Of a stretch of DNA of 30,729 nt, positions 22,739 through 30,046 are shown piece after piece. The notes under the pieces were generated by a model. The model had not been told where the DNA came from. It saw nothing but the letters and a program-made list of their open reading frames with translations, and ran no database searches. Made by a program: the position numbers and the translations under genes. The first letter of the stretch is position 1. Each line of letters begins with the position of its first letter. Location of the stretch: positions 1 through 30,729 of the IMG/VR virus record IMGVR_UViG_3300025769_000534. One strand, 5' to 3'. Origin of the DNA: a virus.

Positions 22739-25345
22739 CTAACCTTTCACTATTAGCTCTGTGGATGATATAGCAGTTCCCGCCGTAACGGAAGGACTTC
22801 CTGCTGTTGTGCTTAACGCCCCATCGGTGGGCGACACAAAGTATGTCTGCCCTGAAGTTAAGCTTGTTTGATTTCTTGCAATTGAGCAAGAAGAAAGTAT
22901 CTCGCCATTCGTGCCATCTAACGCTGCACCCTTCATAAATCCTACGAAGTTTTCTGAGGTGAGGTTGGACGGTGTTCCAGGAGATTGATAAACAACAGCC
23001 TTTCCGTAGTCACCGTCATCATCGTCTTCATATGCAAAAACAACTCTCTCTGCTGCACTATCAAAAACACCAGTTATATATTTTGTTCCGCCCTGCTCAA
23101 AAACTATCGCATCGCCAAAAGAAATTGATGTTCCGCTCACAGTTCCTGCTTTAATAGTTCCTTTATTTGAACTTGAGTCATCTGGAAAAGCAACAATTGT
23201 TTTGTCATTTACACTATCGTAAACACAAGAAACATTTGAATTGTCTCCCGTGCTTCCGACTGCACCAAAATTTGTAGCCGACCCAAAAGAAATTGATGTC
23301 CCCGAAACCGTCCCTACAACAGCACCTCCAGTAGTGTCATCTGAATTTCTAAAACCAATAACCACTTTATCTGCCGTTGAGTCATAAGCCACACCTGGGT
23401 TTTGAGCGTGATTTGAGCCATTAACGTTTGCTTTGCTACCATAGCTTACAGAAGTCCCGCTTACTGTGCCAACATACGCATGACCTGTATCATCTGATGC
23501 CTGCGCAGAAACAACAAACTTACTATTTCCTATATAAGCCATTCTTAAAACATAATTGTTTGTCTCTGAATACTGAACTCTTGATCCAAAACTTATTGAT
23601 GTACCACTTACCGTGCCAATAATCCCATAGTTTCTATTGTTTTCACTGCTGTTTCTATAAGCAACCACAATTTTATTATTTACATTATCAAAAATTGCTT
23701 GGCAGTCTCTTGCGACTTGAGTTTCAAATACAACTGCGGAGCCAAAGCTTATTGATGTTCCACTGACTGTTCCAACTATTGCCGTTCCACGATTACTATT
23801 TGCAACATCAGTATAAACAATAACCGCTTTATCATTTGCCGTATCATAAGTAGCGCCCGTATATTCAATACTAGCTGATTCAAAAACCACTGGCGTTCCA
23901 AAAGTAATTTCGCCTGAAGCTACTGTTCCAACAACAGCCGTGCCATAACCTGAGTTTCCTTGATCTCTATATGCGACAATAACTTTTCCAAGAGTGCTGT
24001 CATAAGCACTAGCAATATAACCTACAGAGGCTGCTTCAAATTGAGGGGTGCTCGTAACAGATTGATCTCTAGTACTTTGACTAACACTACTCACAGTCCC
24101 ATTTGCATTTACAATGACAGCTTTACCATCGGCTATCGTGCCGCCTGTGTCAGCAGAGTAGCCTACTCTTATTACTTGTGTGATACCAAGATCACTTCCC
24201 GTAGCATCTAAATAAGCAGGGACGACTCTTTTATTAGTGCTGTCATATGCTATTCCTGGGCGTTGATAAACGCCCTCAACATCTTTAAGAACTGTTTCTG
24301 TATCAAATGTAATGCTTGTTCCGCTAACAGTACCAGATATAAATGTAGGTCTATTGGAGTTACCACCGTCTTTATAAATGATAGCTATTTTTCCTGCATT
24401 AGAGTCATAGACTCCACGATGATATTCTGACTGACCTGCGTTAAAAACAACAGCACTTCCGAAACTTATACTTGTGCCGCTTACTGTTCCAACTTGAGCC
24501 TTTCCTTTACTTGCATCACCACTATCTTGATAAACCAAAACCATTTTATTATTTGACGAATCAAAGATAAGATCACAATTAGTTGCAGAGCTAGAACTTA
24601 CAGCTACCTCTGATCCGTAACTTATAGATGTGCCAGAAACAGTTCCCACTATGGCAGTGACTTGTTGACTTGCGCCTTGATCTCTATAAGCAATTACAAC
24701 CTTGTTATTACTGCTATCAAATTCTGCTCCTGTATTATTAGTGTTTGCAGAATTAAAAACAACAGGTGTACCAAAACTTATATTTGTGCCTGACACTGTG
24801 CCAACAGCCGATGTACCGTAATCTGAATTTCCTGCATCTTTGTAAGCAACAACAAACTTATTGGCATTGCTATCGAAACAAGCACTAATATGTTGAGTGT
24901 TACCTGACTCAAAAGCTGCTTTAGTGCCAAAAGATATTGAAGTACCACTTACTGTTCCAACAATAGCTGTACCAGTTCTAGAGTTTGTGCTTGGATTGTT
25001 TGTGTCCGTGTAAAAAATAACAACTTTGTTTGCATTGCTATCAAAAACGCAATCCATTTCATCGCCAGTAATTTCACTATCTTGAAAAGTTACCGCAGAA
25101 CCAAGGCTTATGGAGTTATTAGAGGGATCTACAGTACCAACACGAGCTTTACCTCTTTGTCCATCAGTGCCATCGCTATAAGCGATTACGACTTTACCTG
25201 TGTTAGAGTCAAAAGCCGCAGCAAAACCAGTTGTAGAGCCTGTGTTAAAAGTTACGTCTGTGCCTACAGCCTGAGTAACAGTTAATCCTTCACTAACCGC
25301 AGCCCTGATGATGGCGTCTTTGGTTAAGTTGCCAATTACCTTCAC
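22739..25345 (-). CDS. Fibre-like protein with two seven-blade repeat domains (868 aa), paralogue 1
   Basis: GTG start (25343-25345) with AAGGAG 7 bases upstream. MKVIGNLTKDAIIRAAVSEG leads directly into seven repeats (FDSNTGKVVIAYSDG to YDSTNKRVVPAYLDA), then the GKAVIVNANGTVSSVSQ module, seven more repeats (YDSTLGKVIVAYRDQ to FDSAAERVVFAYEDD, with one weak blade YIGNSKFVVSAQAS), then NLTSENFVGFMKG and the knob (LTSGQTYFVSPTDGALSTTA ending LIVKG). Compared with the two paralogues, the 'VNADGTVS' and 'LTSEN' modules have exchanged places around the propellers. Two seven-bladed beta-propellers are inferred from repeat count. The likely role is host binding. Confidence 0.75.
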   Translation of the reverse strand: MKVIGNLTKDAIIRAAVSEGLTVTQAVGTDVTFNTGSTTGFAAAFDSNTGKVVIAYSDGTDGQRGKARVGTVDPSNNSISLGSAVTFQDSEITGDEMDCVFDSNANKVVIFYTDTNNPSTNSRTGTAIVGTVSGTSISFGTKAAFESGNTQHISACFDSNANKFVVAYKDAGNSDYGTSAVGTVSGTNISFGTPVVFNSANTNNTGAEFDSSNNKVVIAYRDQGASQQVTAIVGTVSGTSISYGSEVAVSSSSATNCDLIFDSSNNKMVLVYQDSGDASKGKAQVGTVSGTSISFGSAVVFNAGQSEYHRGVYDSNAGKIAIIYKDGGNSNRPTFISGTVSGTSITFDTETVLKDVEGVYQRPGIAYDSTNKRVVPAYLDATGSDLGITQVIRVGYSADTGGTIADGKAVIVNANGTVSSVSQSTRDQSVTSTPQFEAASVGYIASAYDSTLGKVIVAYRDQGNSGYGTAVVGTVASGEITFGTPVVFESASIEYTGATYDTANDKAVIVYTDVANSNRGTAIVGTVSGTSISFGSAVVFETQVARDCQAIFDNVNNKIVVAYRNSSENNRNYGIIGTVSGTSISFGSRVQYSETNNYVLRMAYIGNSKFVVSAQASDDTGHAYVGTVSGTSVSYGSKANVNGSNHAQNPGVAYDSTADKVVIGFRNSDDTTGGAVVGTVSGTSISFGSATNFGAVGSTGDNSNVSCVYDSVNDKTIVAFPDDSSSNKGTIKAGTVSGTSISFGDAIVFEQGGTKYITGVFDSAAERVVFAYEDDDDGDYGKAVVYQSPGTPSNLTSENFVGFMKGAALDGTNGEILSSCSIARNQTSLTSGQTYFVSPTDGALSTTAGSPSVTAGTAISSTELIVKG

Positions 25346-25356
25346 AACAACTCTCC

Positions 25357-25734
25357 TTAGTCAGTTATTTGCTCGTAACTGATTATTACTTCTAGATCGT
25401 TAGCAGTCCCTGCTGTTGCAGTGATAGACATGTTCTCTTCTAGGTATATCGCTGTGTTCTTATCCAACACTACCAGTGAAGAGTCAGCCGCTACAGATGC
25501 AGTTGAAATCAATGAGAATGCAGTGCCGCCACCTGATGCTGCGCTGTGTACGTCTATCGTAATGTCACAAGCATTCGTGCCATCTACGTTTGCAACTTGA
25601 ATCATGTTCACTTTCAAAACATCATCACTCGATGCTGCGTTATTTAAGATTGTAGTCTGTGAAGTCGTTGAAAGCGCATACTGGTCTGTCTTACCCAGTA
25701 TTGAGCTTACATTTACAATATTTGGTGCAGCCAT
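25357..25734 (-). CDS. Small beta-rich structural protein (125 aa)
   Basis: Reads MAAPNIVNVSSILGKTDQYA, then LSTTSQTTILNNAASSDDVL, KVNMIQVANVDGTNACDITI, and ends ITATAGTANDLEVIISYEQITD. Alternating strands with many Ser/Thr/Ala/Asp residues suggest an Ig-like or jelly-roll capsid/tail decoration domain. It stands directly before the 868-aa fibre gene with an 11-base spacing. A short structural protein of this type is familiar from marine phages. The exact role is unknown. Confidence 0.65.
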   Translation of the reverse strand: MAAPNIVNVSSILGKTDQYALSTTSQTTILNNAASSDDVLKVNMIQVANVDGTNACDITIDVHSAASGGGTAFSLISTASVAADSSLVVLDKNTAIYLEENMSITATAGTANDLEVIISYEQITD

Positions 25735-25747
25735 ATCTTAGCCTCCT

Positions 25748-26428
25748 TTACCCAAAAACAATAGCCATAGCTATGGCCTTACCTGTTCCAATTCCTGCAC
25801 TACCGAAAGAGATAGTACCACTGCCATTTGTAACCAACGCCTGCCCGTTAGTCCCGTCGGACGTAGGAAGGGTAAGAGCCGTTACAAATCCCTGTAGGTT
25901 TGCGTCATAAGCTAATACGTTTGTGCCTATCGCAAGTCCTAAATTTGTTCTAGATGTTCCTGCATTTGCAACATCTGATAAGTTATTTGATGCAAGCAAC
26001 GCTCCTGATAAGGGTAACGCCGCCCCTATATCAACAACCGCTGCGCCAGATCCTGCACCATCACAGTAAATTATAGCTGATGCACCGTTTGCTACCGTAA
26101 CATTTGCACCAGATCCTTGTGAGAATACAGCGGACTGACCTGAATTATTCTTTACAAAGTACATACGCTTTGCATCATTTGGCGCAACCGTTATGGTATT
26201 TGTCCCAGAAGGTGAGCCGCCTAGAACTAACACATGATACTGCCCATCTGATGCAGATCCATCTGATGTGGTCAGTGTATGCGTTGTCCCTGAGAGTGTG
26301 ATGTCTCCGACACCCGCCGCAACACGGTCAATAATATCGAAGTTTGTATTGGTTGACGTACCCCATGTTCCAGATTCGTCACCTGTAGCGATCTTTTTTA
26401 TACCGCTGTTTGTTGTATAGGTTGCCAT
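25748..26428 (-). CDS. Tail-fibre-like protein (226 aa)
   Basis: The N-terminus, MATYTTNSGIKKIATGDESG, followed by TWGTSTNTNFDIIDRVAAGV, is the common start of phage tail-fibre proteins in which a trimeric head is anchored. A beta-rich Ser/Gly/Thr region follows, with the SNNLSDVANAGTSRTNLGLA motif characteristic of fibre shafts, then VLAYDANLQGF. The C-terminus is Gly/Ala-rich (GIGTGKAIAMAIVFG). At 226 aa it is short for a complete fibre, so it may be a connector for the larger propeller proteins. Confidence is high for the type and low for its exact place. Confidence 0.75.
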   Translation of the reverse strand: MATYTTNSGIKKIATGDESGTWGTSTNTNFDIIDRVAAGVGDITLSGTTHTLTTSDGSASDGQYHVLVLGGSPSGTNTITVAPNDAKRMYFVKNNSGQSAVFSQGSGANVTVANGASAIIYCDGAGSGAAVVDIGAALPLSGALLASNNLSDVANAGTSRTNLGLAIGTNVLAYDANLQGFVTALTLPTSDGTNGQALVTNGSGTISFGSAGIGTGKAIAMAIVFG

Positions 26429-26440
26429 GTTCTCCTACCT

Positions 26441-27361
26441 CTACGCTGCTATCTCTGTCCAAGTTGTTCCTGGTGTGGGATCTATTTCCGCCCATGTACT
26501 GTTGGGGTTAGGCGTAATATTAGACCAAGAAGTTCCTGGAGCGGGAACTATATTTTCATAAACTATCACAGAACCTACCAATGCGCTAGTGCTAACACCA
26601 GTAACCTCTGCTTTACTGATAGTCGTTACGGATACTGTACCAACAACTCCTGTTCCAGACAAGTTATCTGATGAAACTGGCACAACTTGTGATGTTAATA
26701 CTGTAACAGGCCCAACTGTACCTGTTCCTGCTATTCCTGTTGCTGCAACATTTGGAGCTGAACCAATGATACTTGGTTCAGTAACGCCGCCAGTAGCTGC
26801 AACACCAGTTGGCGTAACATCAACACCAACACCTTCACTAATTGTAACAGAACCTACACCACCTGTGGCTGCAATACCTGTAGGCGGTACGTTCACACCA
26901 ATTACAATGCTTGTGCCAGATCCTACTGACGCTGTAGATGATAGCCCTGTAACAGAAACATTAATGCCTCCACCTTGAACAACTACAACATTTCCTACAA
27001 AGGTTTGGCCTTGTAAACCTGTGACAGGAACGTTCTGTTCTGTAACAAGAGTTACGTCACCCACACCACCTGTAGCCGCAAGACCAACAGGCGTAACTGA
27101 GTTATTACCTTTTGCTGTTACACTACCAAGACTAGCAGTAGCACCTAAACCCGTAACAGATATTGATATATCTTCTCGAACAACAGCAGTGCCAACCTGA
27201 CCCTGCATTGCTGCAAGCGTTGATTTCTCACCACCCCAAGAGGTTTCACCCCAAGTTAACTCACCCCAACCGTTGAGAGTGTGACCAACACGAACAGGAA
27301 CCGCTTCATTCCAAGCGCCCTCACCCCATGTTCCACGCCCCCAACCTGTGATGTTTGTCAC
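26441..27361 (-). CDS. Gly-Trp-rich protein with about ten 23-residue repeats (306 aa)
   Basis: Three regions. Residues about 1-45 are Trp-Gly repeats (GWGRGTWGEGAWNE and GWGELTWGETSWGG). Residues about 50-275 hold roughly ten copies of a unit like V-x-x-T-G-(V/L)-x-A-T-G-G-V-G-S-V-T-(V), about 23 residues each. The end has three W repeats (TSWSNI, STWAEI, TTWTEI). The GTG start (27359-27361) has AAGG 10 bases upstream. The repeat unit recurs at the C-terminus of the 98-aa protein at 15115 and in the right-edge protein, and the Gly-Trp motif recurs in the stabilisation-like protein. Likely a virion surface or tail protein, perhaps a beta-solenoid; no family known to me. Confidence 0.65.
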   Translation of the reverse strand: MTNITGWGRGTWGEGAWNEAVPVRVGHTLNGWGELTWGETSWGGEKSTLAAMQGQVGTAVVREDISISVTGLGATASLGSVTAKGNNSVTPVGLAATGGVGDVTLVTEQNVPVTGLQGQTFVGNVVVVQGGGINVSVTGLSSTASVGSGTSIVIGVNVPPTGIAATGGVGSVTISEGVGVDVTPTGVAATGGVTEPSIIGSAPNVAATGIAGTGTVGPVTVLTSQVVPVSSDNLSGTGVVGTVSVTTISKAEVTGVSTSALVGSVIVYENIVPAPGTSWSNITPNPNSTWAEIDPTPGTTWTEIAA

Positions 27362-27373
27362 GGGAAGACTGCC

Positions 27374-27823
27374 TTATGCTATACGGATAATCGCGTTAGA
27401 TGCGTCAGCCGTTGGAAACACAATTTGAAAGTCGCCAGAAGTAGAGGACTTGTTTGATCCAAAGTCTAATACAACAACTGTATCTGTAGTTCCTGAACCT
27501 GCGCCTGTTGTAGTGTTGTAAATCAATGCACCACGAGCAGTGATTGTTGCAGAGGTATACGTCTTGTCTGCGAAGTCTGTAAGAGCAGTCGTACCAGAAG
27601 TTGTAGGTGTTACATTTGTTAAAGCGCCTCCACCCGCTGTATACGAGCCAGAGTTGCCTACTTCGTTTGATGAAGTGTATGCTGTAGTAGCGGCATTAAA
27701 AGAAGCATTGTTATCATACAAAGCTAGTTTAAAAGTGTCGCCACTTGAGTTTGTAAAATTGTGACTGCCTACAAGCAATTGTTGCTTAAAAGAAGTACAC
27801 ATAAAGTTTCCAGAAAAGGCCAT
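27374..27823 (-). CDS. Structural protein of beta-rich type (149 aa)
   Basis: Starts MAFSGNFMCTSFKQQLLVGS then HNFTNSSGDTFKLALYDNNA. Ser/Thr/Gly-rich strands dominate (SYTAGGGALTNVTPTTSGTT, ATITARGALIYNTT, TVVVLDFGSNKSSTSGDF), with the last residues IVFPTADASNAIIRIA. Such 'MAF-GNF-CTSFKQ-L' proteins are, to my memory, common uncharacterised virion proteins of marine phages. No membrane segment. It is near the adaptor gene, so a tail or connector role is likely. Spacing to both neighbours is small. Confidence 0.7.
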   Translation of the reverse strand: MAFSGNFMCTSFKQQLLVGSHNFTNSSGDTFKLALYDNNASFNAATTAYTSSNEVGNSGSYTAGGGALTNVTPTTSGTTALTDFADKTYTSATITARGALIYNTTTGAGSGTTDTVVVLDFGSNKSSTSGDFQIVFPTADASNAIIRIA

Positions 27824-27824
27824 G

Positions 27825-28121
27825 TTAAAGTCTCCTTATAAGTTCAGCCAGTTGGGGATGACCCGCATCTTTTATTGCGTTGTACACAGTCGTGCGGTCA
27901 CTGCGAATAGCCTGTCTCATATAATATGCAACAAGCTTTTCAACATGCTTTGAGAAAGCATGAGCTTGGTCTCTTATACCAGGATGAGCCTGATCCGAAA
28001 CCGAAACTATTTTTTCTACACATTGTTCAGCCAACTCTTCAGGAGTAAATCCCCTGTTTTCTGTTGTTCTGACACCTACAATCTGTTCGTGCTGTGGGAC
28101 ACTTACATCAATTTTAAACAT
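27825..28121 (-). CDS. Hypothetical helical protein (98 aa)
   Basis: Begins MFKIDVSVPQHEQIVGVRTT. The rest is helical: GFTPEELAEQCVEKIVSVSD, a His-rich segment (QAHPGIRDQAHAFSKHVEKL) and AYYMRQAIRSDRTTVYNAIK with a basic C-terminus. Similar small helical proteins appear in marine phages beside the adaptor. Its stop is 1 base from the start of the 149-aa gene, and its ATG overlaps the adaptor stop. Possibly an assembly factor; function unknown. Confidence 0.6.
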   Translation of the reverse strand: MFKIDVSVPQHEQIVGVRTTENRGFTPEELAEQCVEKIVSVSDQAHPGIRDQAHAFSKHVEKLVAYYMRQAIRSDRTTVYNAIKDAGHPQLAELIRRL

Positions 28122-28777
28122 TACATATCCATCCTTGGCTCACCATCACGATAACTGTCTCGCTTTAGCCTGCCCTCACCTAACACTAACAACCTGCTCA
28201 TAGCTTCATCAAACTTTTCTTTATACATTGCAAGAACATCTTGCTCACCCTTCATAAAAATATATGCATTTACTAAGCTACCATATAGTAGAGCCTGCTC
28301 TGCATTATCTCCTAACCATGACGTGCTAGAAGTAACAATAGAAGGTGGATCGAAATAGTAGTGCAATTGGACTGAGTAGGTAGTGTCTGGCGTTGGCGCT
28401 ACTATAAAGTTACCAGAAGAACTGGGAGATGTTACATCTCCATCAAACTCTGAATAATATTTTGGAAGCCCAGTCGTTGATTGATTAGGGTATGCTTCGC
28501 GCATAAAGTTTACATCTTTTTCAATAAGAAAGGTATAATTACTACTGCCATCGATTACAGCAAAAGAAAATGGAGCTAAAAAATCTGCGGGCCTAGCAAC
28601 GTATGGATTATTAGCACTCATATTAGCAGTCACGTTCTTTCTAAGCTCTGGAAGCATTACGGTTCTATATATTAATTCCTCTGCCTGTCTCACAAACGTA
28701 GGTATCTCTGCAACGAAAGTTGTTTCGTTGTTTTCAGTAAAGTCCTGTATAGACTGTAATAACTCAGCGTAATTCAT
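28121..28777 (-). CDS. Head-tail adaptor / tail-accessory protein (P22 gp4-like or SU10-type)
   Basis: 218 aa. The first part, MNYAELLQSIQDFTENNETT, followed by FVAEIPTFVRQAEELIYRTV, LPELRKNVTANMS and YVARPADFLAPFSFAVIDGS, matches the adaptor pattern found beneath the portal in podovirus-like phages. A middle beta insertion (TTYSVQLHYYFDPPSIVTSS) is followed by helices carrying NAEQALLYGSLVNAYIFMKG and EKFDEAMSRLLVLGEGRLKR. Adaptor proteins bind the portal ring and receive the tail. This supports a short-tailed virion. Similarity is by motif memory. Confidence 0.8.
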   Translation of the reverse strand: MNYAELLQSIQDFTENNETTFVAEIPTFVRQAEELIYRTVMLPELRKNVTANMSANNPYVARPADFLAPFSFAVIDGSSNYTFLIEKDVNFMREAYPNQSTTGLPKYYSEFDGDVTSPSSSGNFIVAPTPDTTYSVQLHYYFDPPSIVTSSTSWLGDNAEQALLYGSLVNAYIFMKGEQDVLAMYKEKFDEAMSRLLVLGEGRLKRDSYRDGEPRMDM

Positions 28778-28781
28778 CTAC

Positions 28782-29051
28782 TTACCCATTTCTAGTAAAC
28801 GCACCACCACGACTTGCTGCGCCCATGCCACGACACTTGCCGCCCATACCCATTTTAGTGACTTTACCACCACTTTTTTCTTTTAGGAGCAGTTGATCTG
28901 CTTCTTCAGGTGGCGTTAAATCTACAACATCAGGACGCTCTTTTGGGCGTAGAGACTTTTTAACAGCACCTGATCTGCGTTCTGGTCTTGGTTTTGGTTT
29001 CATAGGCTTCTTTAAGTCTTTTCGGGTCTTCTTGGGGCTAGGTACTGCCAT
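28782..29051 (-). CDS. Basic Pro/Lys-rich protein with a GGKCRGMG tail (89 aa)
   Basis: The N-terminal half is highly basic and disordered (PKKTRKDLKKPMKPKPRPER), the middle is mixed (DVVDLTPPEEADQLLLKEKS) and the end is Gly-rich (MGMGGKCRGMGAASRGGAF). The terminal motif is common in marine-phage virion proteins. Strong positive charge suggests contact with packaged DNA. It lies 4 bases after the 224-aa gene, in the same operon. Confidence 0.65.
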   Translation of the reverse strand: MAVPSPKKTRKDLKKPMKPKPRPERRSGAVKKSLRPKERPDVVDLTPPEEADQLLLKEKSGGKVTKMGMGGKCRGMGAASRGGAFTRNG

Positions 29052-29054
29052 GTC

Positions 29055-29729
29055 TTAATCCTCGTTATAAAGGTTATCAAATACTCTATTCACGTCCAGT
29101 GTATAGTCTAAATCACTTTTTGAATAGTGTATATGTTGTGAAGGTTTAAAATCAGGTGCGCCTTTGCCAGTCTCAAACCAAGCGGGATGTGTTACTCTCA
29201 CACGGTTATTAGGGAGCGCAACAATATTACCTGTCCATTCTCCTGCATCAAGCAACTGCATAACATGACTTTGTTTATGTTGTGCAGGGTCGTCAGCTAT
29301 CTCACTCTCTGCATAATCGACGGTAAACATATATTTTGCAGGGAACATGTTACCATCTATCTTAGCTAACCAAGGACAGGGAGTTGCTCTGTCAAGAACA
29401 TACACAGCGTGTGTATGAGAGGAACAGTCCCAAGGCTGTGCGTCATGCACCGCCATAGGTTCGGGCCATTCCTCAAATGGCTCATCTGCAACTAACGCAG
29501 TTATAGGCATCCTAGCCCACATTGCACCGCCATGTACATTCTCATCGCCTTCCTCATCTGCTTCGCAGCCTGTAAAGATAACTTGAAAACTCAAGCATCT
29601 GTTTGGCATTGTTGTTACCGCTATTGCCATCGCATGAAGGAACTCTCCATGGTAGGCTTGGTGGTTATGCGTATATTCACGACGAACCCAACATTTAAAA
29701 TGTGGTATATTACTTTGTAAATAAGGCAT
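29055..29729 (-). CDS. Hypothetical globular protein, probably virion-associated (224 aa)
   Basis: Starts MPYLQSNIPHFKCWVRREYT. It is rich in His, Trp and acidic residues: HNHQAYHGEFLHAMAIA, NRCLSFQVIFTGCEADEEGD and HTHAVYVLDRATPCPWLAKI. The ending, IHYSKSDLDYTLDVNRVFDN, is acidic. It has an enzyme-like composition with several His clusters, but no catalytic motif is recognised. I recall similar uncharacterised proteins beside the structural genes of marine cyanophages and pelagiphages. Start ATG overlaps the preceding stop. Role unknown. Confidence 0.65.
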   Translation of the reverse strand: MPYLQSNIPHFKCWVRREYTHNHQAYHGEFLHAMAIAVTTMPNRCLSFQVIFTGCEADEEGDENVHGGAMWARMPITALVADEPFEEWPEPMAVHDAQPWDCSSHTHAVYVLDRATPCPWLAKIDGNMFPAKYMFTVDYAESEIADDPAQHKQSHVMQLLDAGEWTGNIVALPNNRVRVTHPAWFETGKGAPDFKPSQHIHYSKSDLDYTLDVNRVFDNLYNED

Positions 29730-30037
29730 TACCTACGTGTTTTGCCGCCTTTAGCCATGGTTTTCTTCTTCATGCTGCCGCCATATCTTTTCTTGACTGC
29801 ACCGCCTTTAGCCATGGTTTTCTTCTTCATGCTACCACCGTATCTTTTCTTAGCAGCGCCGCCTTTTTTCATTTTACCTACACCATCAGCAGCAAAGAAT
29901 GGAACGCTCTTTCCGTTCTTCTTCACCATCTTTAACTTTGATCCCGCCCCTTTTTTAACAACCTTGCTACCTTTCTTCATAGCAACAGGCTTTTTCATTG
30001 CACCGCCTCTAGCATAACCTTTTTTCTTCATAGCCAT
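29729..30037 (-). CDS. Lys/Gly-rich repetitive basic protein (102 aa)
   Basis: The first half is Lys-rich (KKKGYARGGAMKKPVAMKKG, KKGAGSKLKMVKKNGKS), and the C-terminal about 45 residues are two copies of a 19-residue unit (AVKKRYGGSMKKKTMAKGG) plus a partial one. It has essentially no acidic residues apart from one Asp. This resembles a protamine- or histone-tail-like DNA-condensing peptide or a virion DNA-binding protein; such K/G-repeat proteins are seen in marine phages. ATG at 30035-30037 has AGGAG upstream. The two flanking genes are structural, so packaging within the head is the likely setting. Confidence 0.65.
   Translation of the reverse strand: MAMKKKGYARGGAMKKPVAMKKGSKVVKKGAGSKLKMVKKNGKSVPFFAADGVGKMKKGGAAKKRYGGSMKKKTMAKGGAVKKRYGGSMKKKTMAKGGKTRR
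29745..29858 (-). repeat. 57-base tandem repeat in the basic protein gene
   Basis: Two near-identical 57-base units (29745-29801 and 29802-29858) encode the 19-residue unit, with a partial third copy beginning at 29859. The copies differ at a few positions, so the duplication is recent but not fresh. Confidence 0.7.
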
Positions 30038-30046
30038 TTTAATCTC

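Noticed and set aside
17329-25345. Repeated DNA as a CRISPR array or a diversity-generating retroelement target
   Set aside because: The repeats are in-frame protein blades with high synonymous divergence, no short identical repeats with spacers, and no reverse transcriptase or template repeat is visible in the window.
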